Assembly: GCA_047621345.1 (NCBI GenBank) | Contig: JBLHLW010000017.1 | Span: forward strand, 7,364 to 71,363 | DNA from: Actimicrobium sp047621345 | GTDB taxonomy: Bacteria > Pseudomonadota > Gammaproteobacteria > Burkholderiales > Burkholderiaceae_D | DNA: 64,000 bases | Direction of reading: 5' to 3' | Part shown: positions 16,788 through 25,013 of the stretch, piece by piece | Numbering within the stretch: position 1 is the first letter of the stretch | How the letters are laid out: each line of letters begins with the position of its first letter | Program-made: the position numbers and the translations under genes | Notes under the pieces: model-generated | The model's input: only the letters and a program-made list of their open reading frames with translations | Told to the model about the DNA's origin: nothing | Databases searched by the model: none

Positions 16788-18220
16788 TGATCACGAATTT
16801 TCTCAGGACTCCGGACCACACCATGCGACAAGCCAACTCCCCAGTACAGTGCCTGAAAATTGCTGCCGTCCTGATCAGTCTCGCCGTTGGCGTACTGCAA
16901 CCGGCCAGCGCACAGTTCACTCCCGCTAACCAGGTTGCCCCCAACGAGGCGGCGCGTCGTAGCACCGAACCTCAGCTTGTCGATTCGATCGTCGCAGTCG
17001 TCAACAGCGATGTCATCACCCGGCTAGAACTTGCCGGCAGGGTAACCATGGTCGAAGCGCGCATGAAGCAGCAGGGTTCGCAGTTGCCGCAACGCGCGTT
17101 ACTCGAAAAGCAAATTCTCGAGCGCATGATTGTCGATCGCGCCCAGCTGCAACTGGCGGCCGATAGCGGTATCAAGATCGATGACGTGATGCTGGACCGT
17201 GCGATGGCGCGGCTGGCCGAGCAGAACAAGCTATCGATGCAAGATTTCCGTAATCAGCTGGAACGCGAAGGCACGCCGTTCGCACGCTTTCGCGAAGAGA
17301 TCCGCGATGAAATCGCGATGCAACGCATCCGTGAGCGCGAAGTCGACAACAAGTTGCAGATCACCGAATCCGAAATCGATAATTATCTTGAAGCGGAAAA
17401 AAGTGCACCCCAGATTCAGCCCGAGTACAACCTCGCGCAAATTTTGGTGCGCATCCCTGAAAATGCGACTGCCGAGCAGATTGCCGCACGTCGTGCACGG
17501 GCCGACGACGTCGCCCGGCAATTGCGTGGTGGGGCGGATTTCGCCAAGTTAGCGGCGTCCTACTCCGACTCAGTCGATGCACTTAAAGGGGGGGAGCTGG
17601 GGTGGCGAACCGCCGACCGTTTGCCACAGCTGTTTGTTGACGCAGTTGCCAGGCTCAATGAGGGCGAATTGTCTGACGTGATCAAAAGTGCCAGTGGTTT
17701 CCATATCCTGAAGGTGGTTGGCAAACGGTCGCAGACCGCGGCTAGCGGCTCCGCCACGGCTGCCGCACCGGCAGTCCAGCAAACGCGTGCGCGGCACATC
17801 CTGATCAAGGTCAATACGATCGTGCCCGCCTCCGAAGCGCTGCGCAAACTGACGGATCTCAAGCAGCGTCTCGACAACAAGGCCGCAACGTTCGAAGAAC
17901 TTGCCAAGCTGTATTCGAACGACTTGTCCGCCTCGAAGGGGGGCGACCTTGGCTGGATTTATCCGGGCGATACCGTGCCTGAATTCGAACGTGCAATGAA
18001 TCTGCTCAAGCCGGGCGAAGTCAGTGCGCCTATCGAAACACCGTTCGGTTATCACTTGATTGAAGTCATTGAGCGCAAGAGCCAGGATGTGTCGCAAGAG
18101 CGCAAGCGTCTGGCCGCACGTCAGGCACTGCGCGAGCGCAAGCTTGAAGAAGCGACGCAGGACTGGATCCGTCAGTTGCGCGATCGTGCTTATGTCGAAT
18201 ATCGACTGGACGGCAGATAA
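16787..18220 (+). CDS. surA: Periplasmic chaperone/peptidyl-prolyl isomerase SurA
   Basis: SurA escorts unfolded outer-membrane proteins such as LptD across the periplasm. The product is 477 residues with a signal peptide (CLKIAAVLISLAVGVLQPASAQ), an N-terminal chaperone domain starting VDSIVAVVNSDVITRLEL, two parvulin domains (around ARHILIKVN and, before it, YNLAQILVRIP; each with a GGxLGW motif), and a short C-terminal helix. The start at 16787 overlaps the lptD stop; an ATG at 16823 gives a shorter leader and may be the real one. Neither has a clear Shine-Dalgarno. Its stop shares one base with pdxA. Confidence 0.95.
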   Translation: MITNFLRTPDHTMRQANSPVQCLKIAAVLISLAVGVLQPASAQFTPANQVAPNEAARRSTEPQLVDSIVAVVNSDVITRLELAGRVTMVEARMKQQGSQLPQRALLEKQILERMIVDRAQLQLAADSGIKIDDVMLDRAMARLAEQNKLSMQDFRNQLEREGTPFARFREEIRDEIAMQRIREREVDNKLQITESEIDNYLEAEKSAPQIQPEYNLAQILVRIPENATAEQIAARRARADDVARQLRGGADFAKLAASYSDSVDALKGGELGWRTADRLPQLFVDAVARLNEGELSDVIKSASGFHILKVVGKRSQTAASGSATAAAPAVQQTRARHILIKVNTIVPASEALRKLTDLKQRLDNKAATFEELAKLYSNDLSASKGGDLGWIYPGDTVPEFERAMNLLKPGEVSAPIETPFGYHLIEVIERKSQDVSQERKRLAARQALRERKLEEATQDWIRQLRDRAYVEYRLDGR

Positions 18221-19251
18221 TGGCTACTGCCAGCATGACGGTGCCGCGACCGACCATCGCCATTACCTGCGGTGAACCAGCCGGGATCGGCCCGGAAATC
18301 GCGTTGCGCGCGGCGTGGGAATTGCGGGCTGAAGTCAACTGCGTGCTCGTTGGCGACGCCGCGTTTTTGGCTATCCTGGCAGATCAGATCGATCCGTCCA
18401 TCGCGCTTGCGGCCACCTCGGTACAAGCGGTGCGTAACGGCGGATTGCCCACTTTTCCACCGCAGCGTCTGGTGGTGCTTGATAGTCCGCTGGCGGCCCA
18501 TGTGGTGCCCGGTCAGCTCGATCCGCGTAATGGCCGCAGCGTCTTGCAGATGCTCGACATGGCGATCGAAGGTACCCGTGCCGGATGGTTCGCAGCGATG
18601 GTCACCGCGCCGCTGCAAAAAAGCACGATCAACGATTCCGGTGTGCCGTTCACGGGTCACACCGAATATCTGGCTGAAAAAACCGCTACGCCGCATGTTG
18701 TGATGATGCTCGCCGCCAGTGGCGCCCATCCGTTGCGAGTGGCGCTGGCGACGATCCATCTGGCGCTCAAGGACGTGCCGGCCGCGATCACTTTCGATAG
18801 CCTTGGCCGTACACTCGACATCCTGCAGCGGGAGTTGCAGAGCCGCTTCGGACTGGTTACGCCACGCATTTTGGTGGCAGGCCTCAATCCGCATGCGGGT
18901 GAGGGTGGCTATCTCGGTCATGAAGAAATCGACATCATCATTCCTGCGCTGCAGGCAGCGCGTGCGCGCGGCATCAGCGTGGCTGGTCCGTATCCGGCGG
19001 ATACGCTGTTCCAGCCCAAGTACCTGAAAGACGCCGATTGCGTGCTGGCGATGTATCACGATCAGGGTTTGCCGGTATTGAAGTTTGCCAGCTTTGGTCA
19101 TGGCATCAATATCACGCTGGGTTTGCCGTTGATCCGCACCTCGGTTGATCACGGCACGGCGCTGGATCTGGCTGCGCTCGGTGTGGGACACGCTGACCAT
19201 GGCAGCATGGTTGAGGCTATCCGCACGGCAGTACAAATGGCTGCAGTATGA
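18220..19251 (+). CDS. pdxA: 4-hydroxythreonine-4-phosphate dehydrogenase
   Basis: PdxA oxidises 4-phosphohydroxy-L-threonine in the DXP-dependent pyridoxal phosphate pathway. At 343 residues it matches the family. Signatures are the N-terminal ITCGEPAGIGPEIALRA, the metal-binding His in PFTGHTEYLAEKT, GLNPHAGEGGYLGHEEIDI and MYHDQGLPVLKF. It is translationally coupled to surA (TAATG) and is followed 10 bases later by rsmA. The position inside the lptD-surA-pdxA-rsmA set is conserved in proteobacteria. Confidence 0.96.
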   Translation: MATASMTVPRPTIAITCGEPAGIGPEIALRAAWELRAEVNCVLVGDAAFLAILADQIDPSIALAATSVQAVRNGGLPTFPPQRLVVLDSPLAAHVVPGQLDPRNGRSVLQMLDMAIEGTRAGWFAAMVTAPLQKSTINDSGVPFTGHTEYLAEKTATPHVVMMLAASGAHPLRVALATIHLALKDVPAAITFDSLGRTLDILQRELQSRFGLVTPRILVAGLNPHAGEGGYLGHEEIDIIIPALQAARARGISVAGPYPADTLFQPKYLKDADCVLAMYHDQGLPVLKFASFGHGINITLGLPLIRTSVDHGTALDLAALGVGHADHGSMVEAIRTAVQMAAV

Positions 19252-19261
19252 GGAATGTCAC

Positions 19262-20041
19262 ATGAAACACGTTGCTCGCAAACGCTTCGGTCAAAATTTT
19301 CTGACGGATAAGCAAGTCCTGCAAGACATCATCCAGACCATCGCGCCGGCCCGGTCCGATACCATGGTCGAGATCGGTCCCGGCCTTGGTGCGATGACAC
19401 GCTTGCTGCTCGGTGACCTCGATCAGATGCACGTGGTTGAACTCGATCGTGACCTCGTCGTACGTCTGCAAAAAACCTTCGATACGAAAAAATTGCTGAT
19501 CCACTCCGGTGATGCGCTGCAGTTCGATTTCGGGACCTTGCCGGTGCCGGCTGGACAGAAATTGCGTGTGGTCGGCAACCTGCCCTATAACATTTCAAGT
19601 CCACTGCTATTCCACCTCGCCAGTTTTACTGCGCTGGTACAAGATCAGCACTTCATGCTGCAAAAAGAAGTCGTCGAGCGCATGGTTGCGTCACCAGGTG
19701 GCAAAAGTTACGGTCGCCTGTCGGTAATGCTGCAGTGGCGTTACGCGATGTCGCTGCGCTTTATCGTGCCGCCGACGGCTTTTGATCCGCCGCCACGCGT
19801 TGAGTCCGCCATCGTGCGCATGATTCCTCTTGAGGCACCTCTGCCGTGCAATCAACAGGCCTTGGAGGCGGTCGTGCTCAAGGCGTTTTCGATGCGTCGC
19901 AAAGTGCTGCGCAATTGTCTGGCCGGCATGTTCACCGAAAACCAGTTGATCGATGCAGGCGTTGATCCGACCATGCGGCCCGAGACGATTTCGCTGGAAC
20001 AGTATGTCGGATTGGCTAACAAGTTGCCTGTCAGCGCCTAG
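19262..20041 (+). CDS. rsmA: 16S rRNA dimethyladenosine transferase RsmA (KsgA)
   Basis: RsmA dimethylates A1518 and A1519 of 16S rRNA late in small-subunit assembly; its loss gives kasugamycin resistance. The 259-residue protein has RFGQNFLTD at the N-terminus, the SAM-binding VEIGPGLGAMT, and the catalytic NLPYNIS motif. The ATG at 19262 has GAGGAA overlapping the pdxA stop. The longer open frame from 19145 overlaps pdxA and is not coding. The operon ends here at a strong terminator. Confidence 0.96.
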   Translation: MKHVARKRFGQNFLTDKQVLQDIIQTIAPARSDTMVEIGPGLGAMTRLLLGDLDQMHVVELDRDLVVRLQKTFDTKKLLIHSGDALQFDFGTLPVPAGQKLRVVGNLPYNISSPLLFHLASFTALVQDQHFMLQKEVVERMVASPGGKSYGRLSVMLQWRYAMSLRFIVPPTAFDPPPRVESAIVRMIPLEAPLPCNQQALEAVVLKAFSMRRKVLRNCLAGMFTENQLIDAGVDPTMRPETISLEQYVGLANKLPVSA

Positions 20042-20054
20042 TCTCCGGCCCCAT

Positions 20055-20099
20055 AAAAAAGCCGGCAAGGGCTTCCATAAGGAAGCGCTTGCCGGCTTT
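20055..20099. terminator. Bidirectional terminator between rsmA and the metallopeptidase gene
   Basis: A long inverted repeat (AAAGCCGGCAAG...CTTGCCGGCTTT, with inner GCTTCC/GGAAGC and an ATAA loop) lies in a convergent gap. A-run on the left and T-run on the right let it serve both strands. Confidence 0.9.
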
Positions 20100-20119
20100 G
20101 TTGTTACTACCGTGGTGAC

Positions 20120-22078
20120 TCAGGAGATCGTGATCTTCACACCTTTGACGGTGGTCAGTCCACGGGTGTCGATTACTTTCAAGACGGTCTCATACGTGCC
20201 GGCTTTAGTGAAAGTGTGCGAGGCTGCTGCACCTGCGACAACGGGAGTGGCATCACCAAAGTTCCACTGATACGACGTGACTTTGCCATCAGTTGTCGGC
20301 ACCGTTGTGCTGGCATCAAACTTGATGGCAAACGGACCCTTGCCAGTAACCGCCGATGCCACGATTGCGGGTGCTGTTGCCGTCATGATGGGCAAGGCGC
20401 TGGTGCCACTGATGGAGTACTCGCCAAGGTTGCCGTAGTTGGTATAACCCGTTGTGAGGGGATTGCCGCGTGCGGCGCCGCTGACTCTCAGGTAGTAAGT
20501 CCCTTCGGCCGTGAGAGTGGCACTGATCGTTTTGGCGAGTGTGGTGGCGGTTGTGCTGCTCGTTGCCAGTACCTTGCCGTTGACATCGAGTAGTTGCAGT
20601 GCGATGTCGAGTGTGCCGCCCAGTAGCGCGCCGCCTACCTTCAGATTGAGTGGGCCGGCACCGGCCACAAAGCTGAACATGTCAACATCACCAGTCTTTT
20701 CAATACGACCAAGACTGGACAGATTGTTAAGGCCGTTGGCGCTTTTGGCGATCAGTGCATCAGCAAACGGAATCGTGTCGCCGTGGTCATCGGCGCGTTG
20801 GCTCAAACCGCGCGCAAGCATGACCGCATAGGCATCCTGCTTGTTGTTGGCGTCGGCATACTCGCCCTTCGACCATTGAGGCAGATTTTTGTAATAGCCG
20901 ACACCCATGATCGGTGCCCAGCCGGTTTCGCCACTACCCTGGCCAGTGTAATACGCCGTTGAGGGCAACTTACCCTGATGGCCCAGACCCAGCGTGTGGC
21001 CAAGCTCATGCGAGACGCAATCCGCGATATATTTTTCGCCATAAGCCAGATTGTTCGGGAAGCAAAATGCCGGGGCGGCGCCTGGAGCAAACTTGCTAAA
21101 CGAGTTCAGGTAGGCATATCCGCCTGCCGAAATGGTTTTCGGTGTGATCAGGATGGTTGCGCCTATCTTGCCGACAGGGTCTGTAGGCGCTTCGGTGGTG
21201 ATATCAACGTCAAATGCGGCATACGCTGCCGCTACGCGCAAGTAGACTTTCTGGATCAACAGGCGTTCGGCATTGCTAAAGGTCGCTGGTGCCTTGTCCG
21301 TATCGAAGGCGGGATAGCTGCCTTGACCAGTAAAGTTCAGGTAAAGCACGCGGGTTGAATCCGGTTTGGTATGCAGTTTGAATGTCTGCTCGAATGGGAA
21401 CGGGCTGGCACCGCCGCTGGTCGCGACAGACGCTGTGACCGCGGCCGTTGCCATTGTGGTGCCATCGGCAGCATCAGGAAGGGCGGTTTCTTCGTCGATG
21501 TGAAGAACGCGACCCTTGGTGTCGACATGTACACTCTTGTCGGACAACAGCAATTGACGGAATTCGGTGTTGCTCATGCCATACCATTTGGCGACAGCAT
21601 CAAAGTTGCCCCCGAGCTGCGCAATCGCGTTTTGACCCGATGTCATGGCGTCGAGCTGGATGCGAGCAAACGGCGCGTTGTCGGTGCTGCCTGAGGCATT
21701 TACCGGGACAAAGTCAGCGCGCATTTCAATCTGCGTCATCATCGCTGGCGTCAAGCGCGATTCGGCGTGGGCTGCGTGACCGGCATCTGTCATGGCAACT
21801 GCGAGGTGATTTGGAGCGCTGTTGTCGATGCGGGTAGGGCTATTGCCGGCGGTAACCAGCTCAACTTGCGCCATCAACATCGGATTGGCTGCCCATGGAC
21901 TGGAGCTTGTTTTTGCTGAACTGGTGGCGGTTGCCAGTGCGACTGGTGCTGCACTTTGTTCTTGAGTGATGTCGCTGGCAGTGATCGCGGCATAGACGCC
22001 GAGTCCGCCGAAAGCCAGAGCGATGGTGGTGACGATGGCTGTGTAAGCAGGCTTTTTACTGGTGGTTGGTGATGTCAT
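20120..22078 (-). CDS. Secreted zinc metallopeptidase with PPC and PKD domains
   Basis: A 652-residue secreted or surface protease, not matched to a named enzyme. Residues 13-35 form a signal peptide or anchor. A low-complexity Ala/Ser/Thr pro-region runs to about 230. The catalytic core has the metzincin zinc site HELGHTLGLGH (357-367) and a Met-turn PIMGVGYY (389-396), which marks metzincins of the M10/M12 type. A bacterial pre-peptidase C-terminal (PPC) domain lies near 455-555 and a PKD domain near 565-650 (YQWNFGD, then GTYETVLKVID). Such add-on domains are often cut off or bind substrates. An AGGGG Shine-Dalgarno seven bases before the ATG lies inside a hairpin behind a c-di-GMP riboswitch, so synthesis should follow c-di-GMP level. 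No secretion genes are adjacent. Confidence 0.9.
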   Translation of the reverse strand: MTSPTTSKKPAYTAIVTTIALAFGGLGVYAAITASDITQEQSAAPVALATATSSAKTSSSPWAANPMLMAQVELVTAGNSPTRIDNSAPNHLAVAMTDAGHAAHAESRLTPAMMTQIEMRADFVPVNASGSTDNAPFARIQLDAMTSGQNAIAQLGGNFDAVAKWYGMSNTEFRQLLLSDKSVHVDTKGRVLHIDEETALPDAADGTTMATAAVTASVATSGGASPFPFEQTFKLHTKPDSTRVLYLNFTGQGSYPAFDTDKAPATFSNAERLLIQKVYLRVAAAYAAFDVDITTEAPTDPVGKIGATILITPKTISAGGYAYLNSFSKFAPGAAPAFCFPNNLAYGEKYIADCVSHELGHTLGLGHQGKLPSTAYYTGQGSGETGWAPIMGVGYYKNLPQWSKGEYADANNKQDAYAVMLARGLSQRADDHGDTIPFADALIAKSANGLNNLSSLGRIEKTGDVDMFSFVAGAGPLNLKVGGALLGGTLDIALQLLDVNGKVLATSSTTATTLAKTISATLTAEGTYYLRVSGAARGNPLTTGYTNYGNLGEYSISGTSALPIMTATAPAIVASAVTGKGPFAIKFDASTTVPTTDGKVTSYQWNFGDATPVVAGAAASHTFTKAGTYETVLKVIDTRGLTTVKGVKITIS

Positions 22079-22085
22079 GGTAGTA

Positions 22086-22118
22086 CCCCTTTGTTATGTC
22101 GATGAGTCGAACAAAGGG
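22086..22118 (-). promoter_or_regulatory. Shine-Dalgarno-sequestering hairpin of the metallopeptidase gene
   Basis: In the transcript, CCCTTTGTT (plus-strand 22118-22110) pairs with AACAAAGGG (22095-22087), and an inner TCGA/TCGA stem closes the loop. The right arm contains the AAAGGGG ribosome-binding site. The hairpin lies between the c-di-GMP aptamer and the ATG, so it is the likely expression platform. Confidence 0.7.
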
Positions 22119-22157
22119 CTTACGCGGTCAGCAAGAAAGCCAGCTTTTGCTGGAATA

Positions 22158-22243
22158 GTCTTGCTGGCAACCCCGCTACCGTGATCCGTGAAGACCGTAG
22201 GCCGGAGGCTTTGCGTCCTTGCTTTTCAACAAGTTTGCCCAGA
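22158..22243 (-). promoter_or_regulatory. Cyclic-di-GMP class I (GEMM-I) riboswitch aptamer
   Basis: Read on the minus strand, the segment carries the GEMM-I core in order: CTGGGCAAAC; a six-pair stem CTTGTT/AGCAAG capped by a GAAA tetraloop; GGACGCAAAGCC; TCCGGCCTAC; a variable stem; then GGTAGCGGGGTTGCC. These are the nucleotides conserved in class I c-di-GMP aptamers, including the tetraloop that docks with its receptor in the second stem. The predicted transcription start (near 22241) falls right at the 5' end of the aptamer. It lies about 80 bases before the metallopeptidase ATG, with a Shine-Dalgarno hairpin between. Ligand class is confident; whether the ligand turns expression on or off is not clear from sequence. 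Confidence 0.9.
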
Positions 22244-22247
22244 CGTA

Positions 22248-22276
22248 ATAATCTCTCTTGCTCAAAAGCAAGTCAA
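22248..22276 (-). promoter_or_regulatory. Sigma-70 promoter of the riboswitch/metallopeptidase transcript
   Basis: On the minus strand TTGACT (22276-22271) and GATTAT (22253-22248) are separated by 17 bases. The start would lie near 22241, immediately before the conserved aptamer. Confidence 0.65.
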
Positions 22277-22369
22277 GCGAAATTTGGTGAATTTGTTTCG
22301 ATTGTGGATAAGTTTTTTAGGTCGACAAAACAGGGAGGGGTGGTTGACCACTCGTCGTGGTCGAATTGA

Positions 22370-22756
22370 TTACGCGGTGCGCTGGATTAATTCAATCTTG
22401 TAGCCGTCCGGATCTTCGACAAAGGCGATCACGGTGGTGCCACCCTTGACCGGACCGGCTTCGCGAACAACTTTGCCACCGGCTGCGCGGATGCTGATGC
22501 AAGCCTGTGCAACATCGGGGATGCCGATCGCAATATGGCCGTAAGCAGTGCCAATGTCGTAACTGGTGGTGTCATAGTTCCAGGTCAGTTCCAGTTCTGC
22601 ATGGTCAGGATTCGTGCCATAACCGACAAAGGCCAGCGTATATTTTTGCGATGGATTGTCACTGGTACGGAGCAGCTTCATGCCAAGTACGGTGGTGTAG
22701 AAATTGATCGATCGTTGCAGGTTGCCGACGCGCAGCATGGTGTGTAATAAACGCAT
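22370..22756 (-). CDS. gloA: Lactoylglutathione lyase (glyoxalase I)
   Basis: GloA isomerises the hemithioacetal of methylglyoxal and glutathione to S-lactoylglutathione. The 128-residue protein starts MRLLHTMLRVGNLQRSINFYTTVLG. The four metal ligands expected of the Ni-dependent bacterial form are present: His5, Glu56 (HAELELTWN), His74 (YGHIAIG) and Glu122 (YKIELIQ). The gene is last of a long minus-strand series starting with corC; the next gene downstream on the same strand has its own promoter and riboswitch. Confidence 0.96.
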   Translation of the reverse strand: MRLLHTMLRVGNLQRSINFYTTVLGMKLLRTSDNPSQKYTLAFVGYGTNPDHAELELTWNYDTTSYDIGTAYGHIAIGIPDVAQACISIRAAGGKVVREAGPVKGGTTVIAFVEDPDGYKIELIQRTA

Positions 22757-22825
22757 GGAGTTCTCCAGAGAAAATTGGGGTGATGTGGGGCCGTCTGCAT
22801 CGGTGATACCAACGACAAGAAAAAT

Positions 22826-23617
22826 TCAGCAGGGCGGCAAGGTCGCCGGTGCCTGCTGGCGCAGCATTTTGCGCGCCGCTTCGAACTCCGGGAAAATCGA
22901 TTGCACGGTGGCCCAGAATTGCGGGCCGTGGTTCATCTCGCGCAGGTGCGAGAGTTCATGCGCGACCACGTAGTCAATGAGCGGCAGCGAAAAATGGATC
23001 AGACGCCAGTTTAACCGGATACGCCCGTCGGCCGTGCACGAGCCCCATTGCCGGGTCGCCGAGGACAGTGCGTACGAGCGATAGCTGACACCGAGTCGCG
23101 CCGCATAGAGCGGCAATCGTTCACCGAACACGCGGCGCGCTTCGACCTGCAACCAGGCTTGAACGCGATCTTTGAGTTGCTGTTCGGTGCTGTCGGCCGG
23201 CAGGCAGACGACCAACTCCTTGGCAGCGTCGTCAAGGCGGATCACTTTGTCTTGCAGCGCGCGCAGGCGCAGTGTCAGCGGACTACCGAGATAGGACAGC
23301 GTTGCGCCATCGATCCATTGCATGGCTGCTGGTCGCGCACGAGCGACGCGCTCGCGTCGTTCGGCCAGCTTGGTCAATATCCAGTGTTGTTTCTCGCGGA
23401 TCGCTTGGTCAATCTCACCGACGGTAATCCAGCGCGGGGCGGTGACGCGCAAGCCGTGGTCATCAATGAGGAAGCCGATACTACGACGGTTCGAGCGCTT
23501 GAGGGTGAATTCAAGAATATGGTTGCCGACGTGCAGGCGACGCTTCGGCAGTGCGGCCGTCGCCTCGAGGGTCGGTGTGAGTTCCGCTGCGAACAGGTTC
23601 AGTTGTGGCTCTGGCAT
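22826..23617 (-). CDS. YgjP-like metallopeptidase domain protein (DUF45)
   Basis: A 263-residue cytoplasmic protein of the YgjP/DUF45 (M48-related) family. The zinc site HELSHLREMNH is near residue 220, followed by GPQFWATVQSIFPEFEAARKML, and preceded by SSATRQWGSCTADGRIRLNWRLI, both hallmarks of the family. Enzyme activity in this family is not well defined. The ATG at 23617 (MPEPQLNLF) avoids the overlap with plsC that the longest frame would give. It lies 55 bases after plsC and is probably cotranscribed. Confidence 0.9.
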   Translation of the reverse strand: MPEPQLNLFAAELTPTLEATAALPKRRLHVGNHILEFTLKRSNRRSIGFLIDDHGLRVTAPRWITVGEIDQAIREKQHWILTKLAERRERVARARPAAMQWIDGATLSYLGSPLTLRLRALQDKVIRLDDAAKELVVCLPADSTEQQLKDRVQAWLQVEARRVFGERLPLYAARLGVSYRSYALSSATRQWGSCTADGRIRLNWRLIHFSLPLIDYVVAHELSHLREMNHGPQFWATVQSIFPEFEAARKMLRQQAPATLPPC

Positions 23618-23672
23618 GGCCGCTGGGGTCGGTTGGAGGATCAAGTCCGCAGTGGACGTTCGGTGAGAGGGC

Positions 23673-24425
23673 TTATTTCTTGATGAAAGGCGTCTTGTAT
23701 ATCGACGGCGAGATGACACGCATTTCAGACTCTATCCAGTTTTCGACCGCCTGCATCAGTTCGGTCGGGGTCTTGCCCTCGGGGGAAATCGGTGCTCCGA
23801 TCGAGACCGTGATCAGTCCCGGTTTCTTGATAAAGGAATTTTTCGGCCAGCATTGTCCCGAGTTGACTGCGATCGGTACGACGACTGTGCCGGTTTCGAT
23901 CGCCAGGCGCGAACCGCCGCCCTTGTATTTGCCTTGGCTACCGACTTCGGTACGGGTGCCTTCCGGGAACATGATGACCCACTGTCCGTCAGCCAGTCGC
24001 TGTCGACCTTGCACCACGACCTGCGCAAACGCATCGCGGCCGTTGCTGCGGTCGATGGGAATCATGCGCAGCAGCGCCAGCGCCCAGCCAAAGAAGGGCA
24101 CGTACAGGAGTTCTTTTTTGAGCACAAAAATCAACGGACGCGGCATGTCGGCCAACAGGAAAATCGTTTCCCACGCTGACTGGTGCTTGCACAGCAGGAT
24201 TACTGGCGCATCGGGTAAATTGGCGCGGCCACGGACCTCATAACGGATGCCACAGACGACCTTGGCCAGCCAGATGACGAACACGTTCCAGCGCGACGTA
24301 ATGAAATAGCGTGCACGGTAAGGCAAGGGCAAGGCAATAAAGCAGATGCAGGCCCATGGGATCGTGACAAGGATCTGCACGACAAGAAACACCAGGGACC
24401 GCAACAGCAAAATGAAACGCGACAT
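23673..24425 (-). CDS. plsC: 1-acyl-sn-glycerol-3-phosphate acyltransferase
   Basis: PlsC adds the second acyl chain to lysophosphatidic acid at the inner membrane. The 250-residue protein has an N-terminal membrane segment (LVFLVVQILVTIPWACICFIALPLPY). The acyltransferase motif I is KHQSAWET (His81; the family NHxxxxD appears here as HQSAWE, a form I have seen in betaproteobacteria), and motif III is FPEGTR. It follows gmhB by 27 bases in the envelope operon. Acyl donor preference is unknown. Confidence 0.92.
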   Translation of the reverse strand: MSRFILLLRSLVFLVVQILVTIPWACICFIALPLPYRARYFITSRWNVFVIWLAKVVCGIRYEVRGRANLPDAPVILLCKHQSAWETIFLLADMPRPLIFVLKKELLYVPFFGWALALLRMIPIDRSNGRDAFAQVVVQGRQRLADGQWVIMFPEGTRTEVGSQGKYKGGGSRLAIETGTVVVPIAVNSGQCWPKNSFIKKPGLITVSIGAPISPEGKTPTELMQAVENWIESEMRVISPSIYKTPFIKK

Positions 24426-24452
24426 CGAAACTCCGAAAAATGAAAGGGTGAA

Positions 24453-25013
24453 TCAGGCTGGCAGGAGCAAGTGGTCTACCGCCGCCGACAGGTTGTCAAA
24501 GACGATGGTGCCCGGCGGTAAGCCGCCTTTGGCTTCCGTGATTCGTCCTTTTCCGGTACGTACCAGATAAGGTACGCAGCCGACGACAAACCCGGACTGC
24601 AAATCGCGCAGCGAATCACCGATGCTAGGCACACCTTTCAGATCGACACCATAACGCAAGGCGATTTCATGGAGCAGGCCCGGTTTCGGTTTGCGGCAAT
24701 CGCAATTGTCATCGGCGGCGTGCGGACAAAAGAAGACCGCGTCGATATCGGCGCCCGCAAGCTGCGCAGCGGCATGCATTTTTTGATGGATGGCGTTGAG
24801 CGTGGGCATGTTGAATAACCCGCGCGCGAGTCCCGATTGATTGGTCGCGACCACAACGCGGTAGTCGGCCTGATTCAGGCGCGCGATCGCTTCCATCGAG
24901 CCCGGCAGCGGTATCCATTCGGCGGCCGATTTGATGAAGGCGTCCGAGTCCTGGTTGATCACGCCATCGCGGTCGAGGATGATCAGTTTGATGGGTGGCG
25001 TGCGATCGGTCAT
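24453..25013 (-). CDS. gmhB: D-glycero-beta-D-manno-heptose-1,7-bisphosphate 7-phosphatase
   Basis: GmhB removes the 7-phosphate in ADP-heptose synthesis for the LPS inner core. The 186-residue HAD-family protein has the nucleophile motif LDRDGVINQD (Asp14, Asp16), the second motif VVATNQSG, and the zinc-loop cysteines and histidine CPHAADDNCDCRKPKPGLL that set GmhB and histidinol phosphatases apart. The first gene downstream is plsC and the upstream is glyS (ATGA overlap). Gene context with LPS/envelope genes favours GmhB. Confidence 0.93.
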   Translation of the reverse strand: MTDRTPPIKLIILDRDGVINQDSDAFIKSAAEWIPLPGSMEAIARLNQADYRVVVATNQSGLARGLFNMPTLNAIHQKMHAAAQLAGADIDAVFFCPHAADDNCDCRKPKPGLLHEIALRYGVDLKGVPSIGDSLRDLQSGFVVGCVPYLVRTGKGRITEAKGGLPPGTIVFDNLSAAVDHLLLPA

